Positions 14,259 through 14,541 of a DNA stretch of 14,541 nt are shown piece by piece. Location: NCBI GenBank assembly GCA_964610905.1, contig CAZSYT010000080.1, positions 1 to 14,541 of the forward strand. Direction: 5' to 3'. The translations under genes and the position numbers were made by a program. This DNA is from JAJZJT01 sp964610905. Lineage in GTDB: Bacteria; Actinomycetota; Acidimicrobiia; Acidimicrobiales; RAAP-2. Below the pieces are notes generated by a model. It saw only the letters and a list, made by a program, of their open reading frames with translations, ran no database searches and was not told the origin of the DNA. Each line of letters opens with the position of its first letter. The stretch's first letter is position 1.

Positions 14259-14309
14259 TCCGTCCACCTCCCACCCCCGTGCCCGGACTGCCGTCGACGG
14301 GCATCCTGC

Positions 14310-14331
14310 GCCGCGGACGGATGGCCGCGGC
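14310..14331. terminator. Hairpin downstream of the DUF5522-like gene
   Basis: GCCGCGG (14310-14316) and CCGCGGC (14325-14331) make a perfect 7-bp stem with an 8-base loop, between the stop at 14375 and the next start on the same strand. There is no T-tract. A weak terminator is possible. Confidence 0.3.
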
Positions 14332-14374
14332 AGGGCCGGACGGACCTTTCACCCCCGGTGCGGTGCCGGGCGGC

Positions 14375-14541
14375 TCACTCGAGCGCGACCGGTCGCGGGT
14401 CGGGACGGTCAGCCGCTCGGCGGACCGGCCCGTCCTCGACGTAGGGGCAGTGCCGGCACCCGCTCCCGCAGCACGAGCCACGGACAGCGAGGGCGGCCGC
14501 CGTCAGGACGGTGAGCCCCGTCAGGGGGTCCACGTAGGTGG
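14375..14541 (-). CDS. DUF5522-like cysteine-rich protein, C-terminal part
   Basis: The frame enters at the right edge of the window and ends with TGA at 14375-14377; 55 codons are visible. It reads TYVDPLTGLTVLTAAALAVRG followed by SCCGSGCRHCPYVED. The Y-x-DP-x-TG strand and the CCGSGCRHCPY cysteine cluster are the hallmark of small DUF5522 proteins, whose four clustered cysteines suggest metal binding. After the motif comes an Arg/Pro-rich tail of about 20 residues. The start lies outside the window. Function is not known. Too short an overlap to appear as a full gene but the motif is distinctive. Confidence 0.85.
   Translation of the reverse strand, partial: TYVDPLTGLTVLTAAALAVRGSCCGSGCRHCPYVEDGPVRRAADRPDPRPVALE

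Noticed and set aside
1..14541. rRNA or tRNA genes, biosynthetic gene cluster, prophage or defence system
   Set aside because: No tRNA-like cloverleaf or rRNA sequence was noticed, and none of the protein families are modular synthases, phage structural proteins or known defence components. Without a computed search, a small RNA could still be missed.

Overview
This is a very GC-rich (roughly 70 percent or more) chromosomal stretch that reads like an actinobacterium. An F420-type luciferase-like oxidoreductase (4935-6002) and a deazaflavin-dependent nitroreductase-family protein (11115-11531) point to an organism that makes coenzyme F420. The mix is reminiscent of Acidimicrobiia or a related deep actinobacterial lineage, but I cannot fix the taxon from sequence alone. 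A run of exactly 100 Ns (6899-6998) marks a scaffold join, so this is a draft or metagenome assembly.

Layout. Bases 1-53 look like the end of an IS21-type insertion element cut by the window edge. It abuts a decayed ISL3-family transposase C-terminus (54-about 400, minus). Everything down to 7785 is then on the minus strand: an FMN/[3Fe-4S] glutamate synthase-domain protein (397-1938); a frameshifted unknown gene (2065-2680) associated with two identical 52-bp repeats; and a likely lipid-related operon of F420-dependent oxidoreductase, acyl-ACP thioesterase and HSL-type esterase (6002 down to 2994). Upstream of that are an unrecognised gene with an N-terminal collagen-like Gly-X-Y repeat that runs into the assembly gap (6129-7077) and a MarR-type regulator (7192-7785).

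The MarR gene is divergent from a plus-strand gene fusing a trans-aconitate-methyltransferase-like domain to a VOC/glyoxalase-fold domain (7866-9095). The short region between them contains interlocking promoter-like elements and a perfect 14-bp palindrome. Converging on the fusion gene is a two-TM potassium channel with a cytoplasmic RCK region (9174-10142, minus). Next comes a translationally coupled pair, nitroreductase-family protein and SpoU/TrmH RNA methyltransferase (11531 down to 10206). A double-hotdog thioesterase on plus (11703-12560) has a possible leaderless promoter. The right part is minus again: a small acidic protein directly after Dps (12612-13300), an SRPBCC-domain protein (13554-14258), and the cysteine-rich C-terminus of a DUF5522-like protein running off the edge.

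How the genes may work together. The strongest functional grouping is acyl/lipid chemistry on 2994-6002. The strongest regulatory grouping is MarR with the methyltransferase-VOC fusion, which looks like a small-molecule-responsive modification or detoxification unit. Dps, the nitroreductase-like protein and the K+ channel are general stress and housekeeping functions. No rRNA, tRNA, CRISPR array or complete mobile element is visible. The least conventional items are the regulated methyltransferase-VOC fusion and the collagen-like repeat gene at the gap.
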